From assembly GCF_023195895.1 (NCBI RefSeq), contig NZ_JALPRK010000016.1, forward strand, positions 1 through 64,000: a DNA stretch of 64,000 nucleotides, written 5' to 3'. The stretch is from Paenibacillus mellifer (GTDB lineage Bacteria > Bacillota > Bacilli > Paenibacillales > Paenibacillaceae). Shown one piece after another: positions 33,688-42,950 of the stretch. Every line of letters starts with the position of its first letter. Positions within the stretch are counted from its first letter, which is position 1. The position numbers were made by a program, and so were the translations under genes. The notes below the pieces were generated by a model. That model worked only from the letters and a program-made list of their open reading frames with translations, was not told the origin of the DNA and ran no database searches.

Positions 33688-35069
33688 TTTCAATCTCTCT
33701 TCCAATTCCTGTCTAATCTTGCCTTCATTTTTTTCATACTTTACATATTTCAACATAATGATGGCTCCGATTGCAAAGAAAATCGCCGGCAGCCAGGTAA
33801 AGCAAAACTTGATGGCTGCCAATGCTTGAGGCGTCTGTGTCGCATTTGCCACATAACCTGCAGAATCCAAGATTAACGAAGGAATAAAGCTTCCTAAGCC
33901 GGCACCCAACTTAATGCAGAAAGAAATGCCGACCGCAGTCAAAAATCCGCTGGCTCTGATTCCACTCTTCCACTCGCCGTAGTCGACGGTATCCGAAAGC
34001 ATGGCAAAAGGCAAAGTAACCGCTATCCCCGTACCCAGTGAAGCTAATGTCCATCCGATCACAATCAACGTAATGTTGCTTCCGGCGAACCCGATGATGA
34101 TTTGGCCTAAAGCCGCCAATGACAATCCGATAATTTGTGTGTATGAGACTTTATAAAACGTTTAACCAGATAGGGCAGCACGGTTATTGAAACCATTTGG
34201 ACAACTACAAGACCATTTAAAATAGAAGCCAAATTTTTGTGTCCCAAATTATACTCACTATAATAGATCACGGTCGACGCTCTGGCTGTATTCCCTAACC
34301 AGTAGAAAATGAATACTAAAACTAATGTAATCCAAGGCCAATTCCCTTTAATGGCACGGAAGCTCTCGCGAATAGAAATGGATTTGGCTTTCTCGGTGAT
34401 CCCGATTTCCTTGGTTCCGCTAAAGGCGAAAAGAAGAAGCAGGATAGCTGCGACTGCGAAAATCCCCACCGTCATACTAAATCCCAATTTGTCATTGCCT
34501 CCTCCGAAGAAGTCAACCATTGGAAGCGCAAACGAAGCCGTAATCAGATAACCGATCATTCCTCCATTGCTTCTCCAGGAATTCAAGCGGACTCGTTCAT
34601 CGGAATCGTAGGTCAAATTGGGGAGGGCAGACGACATGGAAGCACTAATCCCCGTGTATATAATACCGGCTACAATATAAGTCACCAAGGCATAAATCGT
34701 TTTTGCACTTGTGGATAGATCCGGAACCAGAAAAGCCAGAAAAACGGAAATGCCAAAAGGAACAGAAAGCCATAACCAGTAGGGGCGGCTTTGTCCCCAT
34801 CGGGTACGCGTATGGTCGATAACAATTCCCCAAATTGGGGCGTCCAGCGCATCGACAAATCGCGCTATAAGCAAAATCATGCCTGTTGCCGCTACCGAAA
34901 TTCCAAATACATCCGTATAAAAATACATGATGTAACTCGTCAAGGTACAGTAGAGCAAGTTCCCTGCCGTATCAGTACTGGCGAAAGCTAATATCCGCTT
35001 CAATGATAATTTCTCTGACTTTGAATCGGTGTCTTTTATTTTTGCGGACTTCTTTAGTACATTTTCCAT
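33676..35069 (-). pseudogene. Frameshifted GPH-family (glycoside-pentoside-hexuronide) sugar:cation symporter
   Basis: Two frames together form one MFS-type transporter of about 465 residues. The upstream frame (35069 to 34107) covers the first nine or so membrane segments, with FASTDTAGNLLYC, DALDAPIWGIVIDHTRTRWGQSRPYW and YSEYNLGHK. It then runs out of frame after VLPYLVKRFIK. The continuation (to 33676) resumes as GLSLAALGQIIIG, then SDTVDYGEWKSGIRASG, a typical GPH motif. A one-base loss in the A run near 34149-34153 explains the break. It starts 1 bp after the unknown hydrolase-like gene, so it was the matching importer. A sequencing error cannot be excluded. Confidence 0.75.
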
Positions 35070-35070
35070 T

Positions 35071-37470
35071 TTATCTTACCTCCTGCGCCTTTTTTAAACT
35101 GATAAAGCGGCCTTCTGCATAAAGAACCTCTCTCTCGATTTCTCCAGATTGAGAAATAAAATGGGAATCCGCGTCATAAAAATGGTACTCTGTCGGGTAT
35201 GGAGCATAACTACGAATTAAAAGTCCCTGATCGGTATATTCAATACAGCCGTTAATTACCTTTATCTGATTGTCTTCTTCATATAGAAAGGTCTTTTTGC
35301 CAAATCCATCAAGGTATGCCGCAAGTTCCTCTCCCATATCCCAGTCGGAGGTTTCTTCTTCTTTACTGAACAGTTTCGAGAAAATGCCTCCATCTCGATA
35401 AAAGGTGGATTGTCCGAACCGGTTTCTTGATAAATCGGGACGATTCATATTCGGCCCGGCAACGCTATAGGTCGACGCCGCCTCGCCGGTATTCAATCTC
35501 TTGTCAGTTGCTTTCGCCTCCGTATCATAGCAGTATAAAATACCTGCAGTAGCTCTGTAAGCGGCCTTCAAAAAGCGGGTATCATGCAATTTTTCGTATA
35601 CTTTAAGCGTGGCGGCAGCAGTTAACCCTCCCCACAAGGAGTGAATCATATACGATAGCGCTTCCCACCAGCGATCCGGGTTTTGTGCTCTAAAATCATT
35701 GGAGAAGCCGATGTTGGCAAGCAACAATTCTCCATACTTTTGGGCGGCTTCGATATGCCCGGAACTTGCCAATGCGCCCGCTGCCGGGCCAAACCCGGCG
35801 TTATCGTAAAAATGTTCGGTTACTGCGGCCTTATAGATATCACTGTCTTTTGCGACATTTGCGGCGATGTCGGACCATAATGCATGTATTTCATGATATT
35901 TGTCAGTTAATCCTCGCTTTTTCATCTCATCTAACAAACCGTCGATATATAAGGAGAACGTCCCCAACATTCGGGCTTCTTCCTTCCCTCTAACGGTGTG
36001 ATGCAAATCCGGATTTACGCGCAATCTGAATACTTCCGCCGCCCACTCTAGATAAGTGTCGGGGTTGTTGTACTTTAACACGCTTTGGTCAAACCGCGAT
36101 AACAAATAGAAAACATGACCGATATATTCGAAATCCATGCATCGATAGAAATCGCCGTAAAGGAAGGCAGGCTTTAAAAAGTCGCCATTCACAAACCATT
36201 TAGGTCGAATGTAAAGGACACAACTCTCCTCTACCTTCTGCACCTCCGAAATATCGGGATCGTTACCCAACAAATTCTTCTTCAAGACAAAACTCAATTT
36301 TCCTAATGATTCTCCTTGATTGGAGACCGGAGAATATGAATACGGTGTGTTACCCTCGGGGCCGCTATAGAGTACATTGCTGATGTATCGTGCCCTGTTG
36401 GTGAAAATGTTCTGTATAGGTTTCATCACATTGATAATCACGCTATCCATTTTCCCGTTATCCAGTTCGATTAAGATTTTATGTTCCCCGGGTTCCTCAA
36501 AAATTAAAGTGGCCTGATAATCGCTCCCTGTTTGATTCATATTCGACATAATATTCAGCATCTTGCAGGTTTCATTGAGATCCTTATATTCAACGTAAGC
36601 ATCGCGCAGAGAAATATCGGCAGGCAGGCTGAAAGAGAAATCATAGGGCTGCTTGGTTATGGCAAGCGGTTCGAAATGATACACCGGATGTCCATATTTC
36701 TTGCCGACTTGATAAAAATGATCTTGATCATCAAATGCCTCAAAGGCAAATCGCCAATCCTTTTGTTCCTTCGCTTTTATTGAAAATCCATCTTTGGAAT
36801 AGATCCAATCGGAGTTGGCAAATCCTTCAGGATATCCGCCCGCAAAAACTAATTGATGAAATAAAATGCCGTCCAATGACGGGGAAACGTTTTCAAAGAA
36901 TAGATTCTCATATTGACAATAGGTTCCTACCGATTTAGTCTCGCCGTTTAACTGGTAGATCCCCAGATGTGGCGCATGATTGCTTCTTCTCACACATGCC
37001 AATTTGGTAAAGCTTTTTGAAACAGATGGGAAAATGGCTGTTGAATGATTGGTTTGAATATTCAAATCATTAATGCGATACATGACATAAGCCAATGAGG
37101 ACCAAACTCCAAAATCGGAGACATAAATATCACGATCTGTGCGATTATTCAATTCAATCGTCCAAAATAATGAATCCGCCGACTGGCTCAAATCATATTT
37201 GAAAAGAAGCTCCACCTCATCGCAAACGTATGTTACCGTTGTCAATTCTTTAGATTGGATTAATTTTGCATTCATTTTATGGCTGCTATGATTTTTTCCA
37301 TTTATAGAAAGACTGAAATTACCGAACAGTTTTCCTTTATCGTCATAATGCACTTTTTCCAAATAGCTCTTATCGATAACCCAATTCATCTTGTGAGGAT
37401 CATTCTTCAAGATTAATTTTGATACATTTCCATTTGGACAAAACTCTATCATAAATTTTTGGTTTTCCAT
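35071..37470 (-). CDS. Large uncharacterised hydrolase-like protein of a GPH/AraC locus
   Basis: A 799-residue cytoplasmic protein I cannot assign to a family with confidence. The first 350 residues look beta-rich (FGNFSLSINGKNHSS, LFWTIELNNRTDRDIYVSDF). Residues about 400-720 are helical and aromatic-rich like an (alpha/alpha) toroid: FLYGDFYRCMDFEYIGHVFYLL, WEALSYMIHSLWGGLTAA, GEAASTYSVAGPNMNRPDLS. A short beta tail follows. The layout recalls the DUF5695-like protein at 16281 without obvious sequence identity. No signal peptide. GGGGAGG lies 7 bases before the ATG. It forms an operon with the symporter and faces an AraC regulator, so it probably processes an imported disaccharide or short oligosaccharide. 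Confidence 0.75.
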   Translation of the reverse strand: MENQKFMIEFCPNGNVSKLILKNDPHKMNWVIDKSYLEKVHYDDKGKLFGNFSLSINGKNHSSHKMNAKLIQSKELTTVTYVCDEVELLFKYDLSQSADSLFWTIELNNRTDRDIYVSDFGVWSSLAYVMYRINDLNIQTNHSTAIFPSVSKSFTKLACVRRSNHAPHLGIYQLNGETKSVGTYCQYENLFFENVSPSLDGILFHQLVFAGGYPEGFANSDWIYSKDGFSIKAKEQKDWRFAFEAFDDQDHFYQVGKKYGHPVYHFEPLAITKQPYDFSFSLPADISLRDAYVEYKDLNETCKMLNIMSNMNQTGSDYQATLIFEEPGEHKILIELDNGKMDSVIINVMKPIQNIFTNRARYISNVLYSGPEGNTPYSYSPVSNQGESLGKLSFVLKKNLLGNDPDISEVQKVEESCVLYIRPKWFVNGDFLKPAFLYGDFYRCMDFEYIGHVFYLLSRFDQSVLKYNNPDTYLEWAAEVFRLRVNPDLHHTVRGKEEARMLGTFSLYIDGLLDEMKKRGLTDKYHEIHALWSDIAANVAKDSDIYKAAVTEHFYDNAGFGPAAGALASSGHIEAAQKYGELLLANIGFSNDFRAQNPDRWWEALSYMIHSLWGGLTAAATLKVYEKLHDTRFLKAAYRATAGILYCYDTEAKATDKRLNTGEAASTYSVAGPNMNRPDLSRNRFGQSTFYRDGGIFSKLFSKEEETSDWDMGEELAAYLDGFGKKTFLYEEDNQIKVINGCIEYTDQGLLIRSYAPYPTEYHFYDADSHFISQSGEIEREVLYAEGRFISLKKAQEVR

Positions 37471-37523
37471 CCAGCAACCTCCCCTTTTTTTTATCTAAGC
37501 AAATAAATCACTGATATTTATTG

Positions 37524-37587
37524 AAACGATTACTGTAATCGCTTACTATAATATAATGAAAACGATAATAGTTAAATAAACGATTAC
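37524..37587. promoter_or_regulatory. Repeated AAACGATTAC-type boxes and cre-like site between divergent genes
   Basis: AAACGATTAC occurs at 37524-37533 and 37578-37587, with a variant AAACGATAAT between (from 37559). The first overlaps the 15-bp palindrome CGATTACTGTAATCG (37527-37541). CTGTAATCGCTTACT (37533-37547) also fits the cre consensus but for the first base. These are likely sites for the AraC protein at 37652 and for CcpA, controlling the hydrolase-symporter operon. Confidence 0.55.
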
Positions 37588-37651
37588 AATACCTTTTTAT
37601 ACATTTTCACTTTTGAGGATATTAACGAAACCGTTTTGGAGGGAGCTTTAA

Positions 37652-38527
37652 ATGTGCGATGATTTGATCATATCTATTGCCGTTCCGCCTTTTCCTATCT
37701 TTATCGAAGGAAACTTTACCGAGTTTGACATTGGCACCTGGCATCCCGACAGAAAGAACCTGGAATATTTCGATATTATCATCGTTAAAGAAGGAGCTTT
37801 GTACTTGGGCGAAGAAGGCACGGAATATGCGGTTAGAAAAAATGAAATGTTGGTCTTATTGCCCAATAAGCATCATTATCCATTAAAACCAACGGATGAA
37901 ATAACAAAATTCTATTGGATTCACTTTTACACCACCGGCAATTACGAACAAAGCAATCAGGCAAGACAGCTGGAATCCAATATTCCCATTCCTTCGCTTC
38001 ACTTTCATAATAAATTTCATACCATTCATCTTTCCAAAAAAGGCAAACTCGTTGATGCCGATGACATTTACCAAAAAATACAGGATATGCTGGTTAATAC
38101 AACAAAGAAAGATACCAATATAACCTTTTGGGATATTCAACAACGTTTCTTTTCACTATTAAATCTTTTGGACGGGCAAAATCATGCAAAAGATATGAGC
38201 GTAGTCATCGCAGAAAAGGTAGAACAATTTATTCGCGGAAACTTTGATAAAGAGATTACGAATGACACTTTAGTTGCTAAATTCAACCTGCATGAGAATA
38301 CACTCGCCAAATACTTAAAACAGTATTACGGATATACACCGATGGAATATTTAAAAGAATACAGGTTGGAAAGAGCTAAAAATCTGTTGCTCAAAACGGA
38401 TTTCCCCATACAAAAAATTGCTGAGCTTTGCGGCTATAATTGGGTTCCTTATTTTTCAAGATTATTCAAGCAAAAATACGATATATCGCCGCTTCAATAT
38501 CGAAAGAATCATATAGGCAATCATTAG
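37652..38527 (+). CDS. AraC-family regulator of the GPH symporter locus
   Basis: A 291-residue regulator with an N-terminal cupin-like sensing domain (about 1-130: FDIIIVKEGALYLGEEG, EMLVLLPNKHHYPLKP) and a C-terminal AraC DNA-binding domain (about 190-285: TNDTLVAKFNLHENTLAKYLKQYYG and IQKIAELCGYNWVPYFSRLFKQ). GGAGGGAG precedes the ATG. It is divergent from the unknown hydrolase-symporter operon, and the intervening repeats are its probable targets. It is a relative of the AraC protein at 25686, with the same layout and length. Confidence 0.92.
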   Translation: MCDDLIISIAVPPFPIFIEGNFTEFDIGTWHPDRKNLEYFDIIIVKEGALYLGEEGTEYAVRKNEMLVLLPNKHHYPLKPTDEITKFYWIHFYTTGNYEQSNQARQLESNIPIPSLHFHNKFHTIHLSKKGKLVDADDIYQKIQDMLVNTTKKDTNITFWDIQQRFFSLLNLLDGQNHAKDMSVVIAEKVEQFIRGNFDKEITNDTLVAKFNLHENTLAKYLKQYYGYTPMEYLKEYRLERAKNLLLKTDFPIQKIAELCGYNWVPYFSRLFKQKYDISPLQYRKNHIGNH

Positions 38528-38542
38528 AATGATGACGGAAGA

Positions 38543-38590
38543 CAGGCGTGTCCGGTGACCGCAAATGCGTATCCGAACACGCCTGTTTGT
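38543..38590 (+). terminator. Hairpin terminator after the AraC gene
   Basis: CAGGCGTGTCCGG pairs with CCGAACACGCCTG (one mismatch) and is followed by TTTGTATT on the plus strand, 16 bp after the stop codon. Confidence 0.65.
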
Positions 38591-38636
38591 ATTCATTCAA
38601 TATAGATAGCCAGGTTCAGCTATATCCACATTCAGC

Positions 38637-38723
38637 TTATCGAGGAGCTTAGAGAGGCCGCCAAAGTGGAAAATCCGCTGCTTACGGCTTTAGGCGACTT
38701 AGTTGTTTTAGCTTCTGACTAGT
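38637..38723 (+). other. Possible 3' remnant of an unidentified gene
   Basis: A plus-strand frame ending at a TAG encodes IEELREAAKVENPLL then TALGDLVVLASD. The composition looks protein-like, but there is no start, no ribosome binding site and no recognisable family. It overlaps the 3' end of the aldolase gene. It may be chance. Confidence 0.2.
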
Positions 38724-39346
38724 CGGTACTTGGCCACATAGGCAGAAGCAAGTTCGGTAATTTTATCGTAGCTTCCCTGCTTCGCTGGTGCTGTCAGATT
38801 ACTTCCGATTCCTACGGCCAGCGCACCTGCTTGGATCCATTGCCCCATATTTTCAAGATCAACGCCGCCAGTTGGCATAATGCTTACGTGAGGCATAGGA
38901 CCTTTAATCGCCTTCACGAAATCTGGAGCAAAGGCACTCCCCGGAAACAACTTAAGAACGTCGACCCCGAACTTCAAAGCCTCCTTAACCTCTCCTAGCG
39001 TCAATACACCAGGCATATATGGAATGCCGTACAAGTTACAGATTTGTGCCGTCTCCTGATCAAAGGATGGACTCACCACAAATTCGGCGCCGGCAAGAAT
39101 CGCGATTCGAGCTGTTACCGGATCAAGCACAGTTCCTGCTCCGATGACCGCTTTATCGCCAAGTTCTGTAACCAGTCGGCATATCGCATCCTCGGCGCGG
39201 GGAGTCGTAAAAGTGACTTCAATATTTATTAGGCCGCCTTCAATGCAGGCAGCAGACATGTTGTAAGCCTCATCCGCATCCTCCGCCCGAATGACCGCCA
39301 CGACACCGCACTCGACTAGACTACCTAGAACCTTCAGCTTTTTCAT
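38708..39346 (-). CDS. eda: KDPG/KHG aldolase (2-dehydro-3-deoxy-6-phosphogluconate aldolase)
   Basis: Cleaves 2-keto-3-deoxy-6-phosphogluconate to pyruvate and glyceraldehyde 3-phosphate, the last step of hexuronate breakdown. 212 residues, the normal size. The Schiff-base lysine is K132 in VDVLKLFPGSAF, and the catalytic Glu is E43 in NIEVTFTT. VIGAGTVLD, FVVSPSFD and MPTGGVD complete the class I TIM barrel. GAGGAG precedes the ATG. It follows uxuB by 45 bp in the same operon. The KDG kinase needed before this step is not in the window. Confidence 0.95.
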   Translation of the reverse strand: MKKLKVLGSLVECGVVAVIRAEDADEAYNMSAACIEGGLINIEVTFTTPRAEDAICRLVTELGDKAVIGAGTVLDPVTARIAILAGAEFVVSPSFDQETAQICNLYGIPYMPGVLTLGEVKEALKFGVDVLKLFPGSAFAPDFVKAIKGPMPHVSIMPTGGVDLENMGQWIQAGALAVGIGSNLTAPAKQGSYDKITELASAYVAKYRLVRS

Positions 39347-39391
39347 CCTTCTGCTCCTCTCTTCCTTATATTTTTTCTCCTTTACCCCTAC

Positions 39392-40999
39392 TTATTTCAA
39401 ATACTTCTTCAAGGTTTGGCTTACCGCCCCCGGACCCGCCATCATTTCAAAGAACATGCCTTCAATTTTCTCGCCAAGACCAATTTCGTACAACTGAACT
39501 CCGAATATGTTCTCATCCTGGATAATGGCACGTACGCATGATGGTTTATCCCCCAGCTTCACCCCTGCCAAATATCCTTGCAGCGTATCCAACAGCGGAT
39601 CCGGACTCAAAGCGAACGCTTTGCCTTCATCATCCACGCCTACTAGGTAACGGCACCAGACGGCAATCGCCAGCGGGATGGCCGTTAGGTTGATCAGATC
39701 AAGGTCTTCCCGGCGAATGTACGATTTGATCGTTTCACCAAAACGAATCCCCACTTTCTGTGAGGTATCGGTCGCGATCCGCTGCGGCGTATCGGGAATG
39801 AACGGATTCGAGAAGCGTTCCTGCAGCACTTCGTTCAGGAACTGCTTGGGATTCAGAATGCCGGGATCTACCGCGACCGGCAGTCCCTCAACGTAGCCGA
39901 TCGTTTCCACGAATTTGCGCAGCGTGTCGTCCTTCATCTCGTCCGCAATCAAGTTGTAACCGAGAAGACAACCGGATACGGCGAGTGCAGTGTGGAGTGG
40001 ATTCAGGCAGGTCGTGACTTTCATCGTTTCGACTTTGTTTACGGTATCTCTGTCCGTAAATATAATCCCCGCTTCTTCCAGCCGTGGACGACCGTTCGTA
40101 AACTTGTCCTCGATCACCAGGTATTCGCTGATTTCCGCATTCACGAAAGGTGCGGTATAGGTGTTCTTGGAGGTAACGATCACATCCATTTCTCCGATCC
40201 CTTGCTCCAACAGCGCAGCCTGCACCGTTTCCGACGGACGCGGCGTAATTTTATCGATCATGGATACCGGAAACGCAATTTTATGTTCATCTTCAAGGTA
40301 GTCGACGAAGCCCGTTTCGACCAAATCTCTCATTGCCCACTCTTTCGCTATCGTTAAGACGGCATGCTTCAGCTTGTCACCGTTATGGGAGCAGTTATCC
40401 ATGCTAACAAAAGTCATCGGATATCTGCCTTTCAAATAACGGCGGTAAGCCAGCGAAGTGACAATGCTCATCACGTGAGACGGCTGGACGGGGCCCGATT
40501 CAATATCCTTCTCCACGATGCCGAGGTACCGGTCATCCACACCAGTCAGAGAATATCCTTTTTCCGTAATGGTGAAACTGGCCATTTGCAGGCTCGGATT
40601 CTCGAAAATGTCGGTTAGGCGGCTGTAATCCTCTTCCCGATTCTTGTCCGCCGTAATCACTTCGACAATGCTTGCGACCACTTTCTTCTGAAATTCGCCG
40701 CGGGCATTCATCAGAACCAGCAGTGTCAGATTGTCATAAGGCTTGTAGACCTTGTCGATCATCTCAAAATCAAACGACTCCGCCGCGATAATGCCGGTAT
40801 CCGCTTTGCCGCTGTCCAGCAGCTTTTGATGAGCATTCGCCACAAATCCCCGGAAGATGTTTCCCGCACCGAAGTGAACCCATTCCGGCTTTGAACATGT
40901 ATTCTTTGTCACTTGCGCGATATCAAACTTAGGAAGCTCCACGCCTGCAGCCGTCCAGGCCGATTCATCGGAAATACTGTCTAAAGACAAGCGAAGCAT
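39392..40999 (-). CDS. uxuB: Fructuronate reductase (mannitol dehydrogenase family)
   Basis: NADH-dependent oxidoreductase that interconverts D-fructuronate and D-mannonate. About 535 residues: N-terminal Rossmann part (WVHFGAGNIFRGFVA), TFVSMDNCSHNGD and the mannitol-dehydrogenase C-terminal domain with MKVTTCLNPLHTALAVSG. The start MLRLSLD is chosen because AAGGAGG lies about 12 bases upstream, inside the end of uxuA; only 4 bp separate the genes. Pairing with uxuA and eda favours fructuronate over mannitol or altronate as substrate. Confidence 0.93.
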   Translation of the reverse strand: MLRLSLDSISDESAWTAAGVELPKFDIAQVTKNTCSKPEWVHFGAGNIFRGFVANAHQKLLDSGKADTGIIAAESFDFEMIDKVYKPYDNLTLLVLMNARGEFQKKVVASIVEVITADKNREEDYSRLTDIFENPSLQMASFTITEKGYSLTGVDDRYLGIVEKDIESGPVQPSHVMSIVTSLAYRRYLKGRYPMTFVSMDNCSHNGDKLKHAVLTIAKEWAMRDLVETGFVDYLEDEHKIAFPVSMIDKITPRPSETVQAALLEQGIGEMDVIVTSKNTYTAPFVNAEISEYLVIEDKFTNGRPRLEEAGIIFTDRDTVNKVETMKVTTCLNPLHTALAVSGCLLGYNLIADEMKDDTLRKFVETIGYVEGLPVAVDPGILNPKQFLNEVLQERFSNPFIPDTPQRIATDTSQKVGIRFGETIKSYIRREDLDLINLTAIPLAIAVWCRYLVGVDDEGKAFALSPDPLLDTLQGYLAGVKLGDKPSCVRAIIQDENIFGVQLYEIGLGEKIEGMFFEMMAGPGAVSQTLKKYLK

Positions 41000-41003
41000 T
41001 CTG

Positions 41004-42080
41004 TTATTTCGCCTCCTTCGCCTTTTCCAAGCTGTCCCATACGCCCAGCAAATACATGATGCCCAGCGCCCGGTCATAAAGTCCATAACCTGGACGGCAG
41101 TTTTTCTCTTCTCCCCATAAATGACGCCCGTGATCGGGGCGCACGTAACCGGTGAAGTCGTTCTCGTGATAAGCTTTCACAACTTCCGCCACATCTACGC
41201 TGCCATCACGACCGCGGTGAGACACCTCGATAAAGTCGCCATTGTCGAATACTTTTACATTACGGATATGCGCAAAGTGAATGCGGTCATGGAACTCGCG
41301 GATCATTGCCGGCAGATCGTTCTCGGGGTTCGTTCCAAGCGAACCCGTGCAGAAGGTCAGGCCGTTGTATGGGCTGTCCACAGCGTCCAGCATGCGGCGG
41401 ATTGTATCGCGGCTGCGAATGATGCGCGGCAGACTGAAGATTGGCCAGGCCGGATCGTCAGGGTGAATCGCCATTTTGATGTCCACTTCTTCGCAAACCG
41501 GAATAATGCGCTCCAGAAAGTACTTTAAGTTTTCGAATAACTTCTCTTCCGTCACGTCCACGTAGGCGGCGAACAACTCATCCAGCTTCGCCAGCCGCTC
41601 TGGTTCCCAGCCCGGCATCGTGAATTCACCGGCGCCTTTCAAAATCCGATCTACCATCTCTCGCGGATTGTTCGTAATGGCAGCCTTTTCATAAAAGAGC
41701 GCGTTCGAACCGTCGGGGAGTTCCTTGTACAGTTCCGTACGCGTCCAGTCAAAAACCGGCATGAAATTATAGCAGATCACCTTAACACCAACCTTGGATA
41801 ACTTGCGGATGGTGTCGATATAGATATCGATATACTTGTCGCGGGTCGGCAAGCCGATTTTGATATCATCATGAACGTTGACGCTCTCCACGACCGCGGT
41901 GCTGAAGCCTTTGCTTGTGATCTGATCCGCCACTTCCTGAATTCGTTCCATTTCCCATACTTCCCCGGCCACTTTGTCATGCAAGGACCAGACGATTCCC
42001 ATAACGCCGGGAATTTGCCGAATATGGTCAAGCGTAATGTTGTCGTTCCCTTCCCCATACCATCGCCAAGTCATATTCAT
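41004..42080 (-). CDS. uxuA: Mannonate dehydratase
   Basis: Dehydrates D-mannonate to 2-keto-3-deoxygluconate (EC 4.2.1.8). 358 residues, as usual for the UxuA TIM-barrel family. Hallmarks: MTWRWYGEGNDNITL at the N-terminus, VICYNFMPVFDWTRT, MAIHPDDPAWPIFSLPRI (metal-binding His), NGLTFCTGSLG, and YVRPDHGRHLWGEE near the end. It is the first gene of the hexuronate operon. GGGAGGG precedes the ATG at 8 bases. A strict palindromic operator covers its probable -35 box. Confidence 0.96.
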   Translation of the reverse strand: MNMTWRWYGEGNDNITLDHIRQIPGVMGIVWSLHDKVAGEVWEMERIQEVADQITSKGFSTAVVESVNVHDDIKIGLPTRDKYIDIYIDTIRKLSKVGVKVICYNFMPVFDWTRTELYKELPDGSNALFYEKAAITNNPREMVDRILKGAGEFTMPGWEPERLAKLDELFAAYVDVTEEKLFENLKYFLERIIPVCEEVDIKMAIHPDDPAWPIFSLPRIIRSRDTIRRMLDAVDSPYNGLTFCTGSLGTNPENDLPAMIREFHDRIHFAHIRNVKVFDNGDFIEVSHRGRDGSVDVAEVVKAYHENDFTGYVRPDHGRHLWGEEKNCRPGYGLYDRALGIMYLLGVWDSLEKAKEAK

Positions 42081-42095
42081 TTCAAGAACCCTCCC

Positions 42096-42128
42096 ATAAT
42101 GTGATCAAATCGATCTTGTATACAAGAT
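42096..42128 (-). promoter_or_regulatory. uxuA promoter overlapped by palindromic GntR operator
   Basis: ATCTTGTATACAAGAT (42113-42128) is a perfect 16-bp palindrome of the FadR/FCD-GntR type. On the minus strand TTGTAT inside it lies 18 bp before CATTAT (42096-42101), a plausible -35/-10 pair. Binding of the regulator encoded at 42243 would block the hexuronate operon. Confidence 0.75.
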
Positions 42129-42203
42129 TTACTCGATCATAAAATACGTCCATTTAGTTGTCAATACGCCATTTTTTGATTAGAAACTTCTCTTATCAAA
42201 TAA

Positions 42204-42218
42204 CTTGATGTATACTAG
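42204..42218 (+). promoter_or_regulatory. Second, degenerate GntR operator over the regulator's own -10 box
   Basis: CTTGATGTATACTAG resembles the CTTGTATACAAG operator and overlaps TATACT (42211-42216), a likely -10 box of the gene at 42243. It suggests autoregulation. Confidence 0.5.
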
Positions 42219-42242
42219 TTAAAAAACAAAGCAGGAGTAAAA

Positions 42243-42896
42243 ATGTCGATTAAAGAAGAAATTAAACATTCACTCAAAAATGAAATCCTCACTTTGAAGC
42301 TTAAACCCGGTACCATTCTAAGCGAGACTGCCCTGTCCGAACGTTTCCGGATCTCAAGGACCCCGCTGCGCGATGTGCTGAAACAGCTGAGCTTGGAATC
42401 CTATATCGATGTCTATCCCAAAAAAGGCAACCTCGTTTCCTATATTGATTTGGAGTCGGTCGAACAGATCATTTATTTGCGTAGCGTGCTCGAAAAAGAA
42501 ATCATCAAAGATTTATCTTCTCGCCTCCTGCCCAAAGGCGTGCATGAACTCAAGCGGATCCTGGACAAACAGCTAGCTGTCATCCATGAGGACGAAGACA
42601 GCGAACGATTTCTAGGCCTGGATGATACCTTTCACCAATCTCTGTTTCGACTCGCCGGTCGGGAGTTCCTATGGAATTTGCTTCAGCAGTCCAACGTCCA
42701 CTACGCCAGATACCGCAGACTGCATATGTTAAGAAAGGAAAAACTGGTGGAAATCCATAAAGAGCATCAGACCATTCTCGAGCTCATGATACATAAGGAA
42801 ATGGATAAACTAGACGAACTTATCCATCATCATCTGAGAGAGGATATTAATTCAATGTACTTACAGGAAAATTTTTCGGAATATATTAAGGCTTAA
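42243..42896 (+). CDS. GntR-family regulator with FCD domain (hexuronate regulator, UxuR/ExuR-like)
   Basis: A 217-residue regulator. The winged helix is at about 5-75 (KLKPGTILSETALSERFRISRTPLRDVLKQLS). The helical FCD effector domain (about 80-210) has the expected metal-site spacing: LDDTFHQSLFRLAG, then HKEHQTIL and HHLREDI. It is divergent from uxuA, with a perfect palindromic operator between. AGGAG precedes the ATG. The effector is likely a hexuronate or pathway intermediate (inference). A good terminator follows. Confidence 0.92.
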   Translation: MSIKEEIKHSLKNEILTLKLKPGTILSETALSERFRISRTPLRDVLKQLSLESYIDVYPKKGNLVSYIDLESVEQIIYLRSVLEKEIIKDLSSRLLPKGVHELKRILDKQLAVIHEDEDSERFLGLDDTFHQSLFRLAGREFLWNLLQQSNVHYARYRRLHMLRKEKLVEIHKEHQTILELMIHKEMDKLDELIHHHLREDINSMYLQENFSEYIKA

Positions 42897-42950
42897 CCTG
42901 AAAATCACTGATTATTATTTGGAAAATAATTTAAAGTTGAAGAAAGAAGT

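Noticed and set aside
34107-34160. Programmed frameshift in the symporter gene
   Set aside because: No canonical slippery heptamer followed by a pseudoknot is visible, and transporters of this family are not known to use recoding. A one-base deletion explains it better.
37524-37541. TTGAAACGATTAC read as a cre site
   Set aside because: The spacing between AA and CG is one base short of the consensus. Only the overlapping CTGTAATCGCTTACT on the right fits.
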